Origin: an uncultured Paraprevotella sp.
GTDB taxonomy: Bacteria; Bacteroidota; Bacteroidia; Bacteroidales; Bacteroidaceae
Direction of reading: 5' to 3'
Assembly (NCBI GenBank): GCA_900770805.1
Contig: CAAGLP010000214.1
Span: 1 to 7,912, forward strand
Length of the DNA: 7,912 nucleotides
Shown here: positions 7,389 through 7,912 of the stretch, piece after piece
Layout of the letters: every line of letters begins with the position of its first letter
Position numbering within the stretch: position 1 is the stretch's first letter
Made by a program: the position numbers and the translations under genes
Notes under the pieces: generated by a model
Database searches by the model: none
Seen by the model: only the letters and a program-made list of their open reading frames with translations
Told to the model about the DNA's origin: nothing

Positions 7389-7912
7389 ATGGCTACAAAG
7401 AAATTCAAATGTGAGTTGTGTGGTTATATCCACGAAGGTGATAAGGCTCCAGCTTCTTGCCCCAAGTGCGGTGCAGGTGCTGATGCATTCACAGAGATAG
7501 TTGAGGCAGGTGCCGATGCTCCTGCAAAGAAGAAGGGTCTGGATACTGGCAGCAATGTATATACTATTGTATATGCTTCTGTTATGGTTATCATCGTTGC
7601 TTTCCTGCTGGCATTCGTGTCAAGTGTACTGAAGCCCGCTCAGGAGGCAAATGTAGAGAACGATACCAAGGGTCAGATTCTCACTTCATTGAACATCGAC
7701 ATCAAGGCCGAAGGCTTCAATGTTGCAAAGGAGTTCGAGAATGTTCAGGATATGCTTTGGAACGGTACCGAACTTGTTCCTTATGAAGGCAAGTTCCTTT
7801 CTGCCTATGGTTCAGCAATCAAGGCTGGCGAACTTCATGTATTTGTCGCGGAGGTTGGCGGTGAGACAAGGTATGTACTGCCCGTAACCGGTCGTGGTCT
7901 TTGGGGTGGCCT
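7389..7912 (+). CDS. nqrC: NqrC with N-terminal rubredoxin-like domain (partial, cut by window end)
   Basis: The frame is open from the ATG at 7389 to the edge (174 full codons plus two bases); the 3' end is missing. NqrC is the Na+-NQR subunit with one N-terminal membrane helix and a periplasmic domain carrying a covalent FMN. Residues about 52-174 fit: SNVYTIVYASVMVIIVAFLL membrane helix (about 56-80), a KPAQEANVENDTKGQIL segment, and YVLPVTGRGLWGG (162-174), the stretch that precedes the FMN-binding part. The FMN-attachment threonine lies beyond the window. Residues 1-36 are unusual: C8ELC11GYIHEG and C24PKC27G, spaced CxxC-x12-CxxC, resemble the rubredoxin-like C-terminal domain of rubrerythrins, which binds one iron by four cysteines. 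A linker (about 37-55) containing KKK at 47-49 joins the two and suggests a cytoplasmic N-terminus. No ATG or GTG start lies in frame between the domain and the helix, so both parts belong to one frame. The gene follows nqrB by 9 bp. The NqrC call is firm; iron binding is inferred. Confidence 0.93.
   Translation, partial: MATKKFKCELCGYIHEGDKAPASCPKCGAGADAFTEIVEAGADAPAKKKGLDTGSNVYTIVYASVMVIIVAFLLAFVSSVLKPAQEANVENDTKGQILTSLNIDIKAEGFNVAKEFENVQDMLWNGTELVPYEGKFLSAYGSAIKAGELHVFVAEVGGETRYVLPVTGRGLWGG

Noticed and set aside
7389..7500. Separate small rubredoxin gene upstream of nqrC
   Set aside because: The frame runs without a stop through the linker into the NqrC membrane helix, and no ATG or GTG start lies in frame between the two parts.

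Overview
The window looks like a chromosomal segment from a Bacteroidales bacterium, most likely Prevotellaceae (Prevotella sensu lato). Three things point there: the -7 boxes match the Bacteroidota form TAnnTTTG, the start codons lack convincing Shine-Dalgarno sequences, and the proteins (a very long TamB, plus NqrA/B/C) have a Bacteroidota character. The genus is inferred from general resemblance, not from a search.

Layout: positions 1-162 are non-coding and carry a five-copy, 23-bp-period direct repeat whose units are each centred on an imperfect palindrome. Positions 163-4704 (minus strand) encode a 1513-residue TamB-family envelope protein. The 114-bp divergent spacer 4705-4818 holds two back-to-back putative promoters, one for tamB (minus) and one for the nqr operon (plus). 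From 4819 to the right edge runs the start of a Na+-translocating NADH:quinone oxidoreductase operon: nqrA (4819-6147), a 65-bp spacer with a hairpin, nqrB (6213-7379), and after 9 bp nqrC (from 7389, cut by the window end). nqrD, nqrE and nqrF would be expected beyond the edge.

Function: Na+-NQR oxidises NADH, reduces quinone and pumps Na+ outward. It is a major respiratory energy-coupling enzyme in anaerobic Bacteroidales, where it commonly feeds menaquinol to fumarate reductase. TamB is an inner-membrane-anchored periplasmic bridge protein linked to outer-membrane biogenesis and lipid or protein transport. The two loci have no evident functional link beyond sharing a divergent intergenic region.

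The most interesting signal is in nqrC. The reading frame begins with a compact domain of about 36 residues with two CxxC pairs (C8/C11 and C24/C27). It looks like the rubredoxin-type C-terminal domain of rubrerythrins and is joined by an Ala/Lys linker to the usual NqrC membrane anchor and periplasmic domain. This predicts an extra Fe(Cys)4 centre on the cytoplasmic face of the complex, a cofactor not in the standard description of Na+-NQR. The 23-bp repeat array and the intra-operon hairpin are lesser items.
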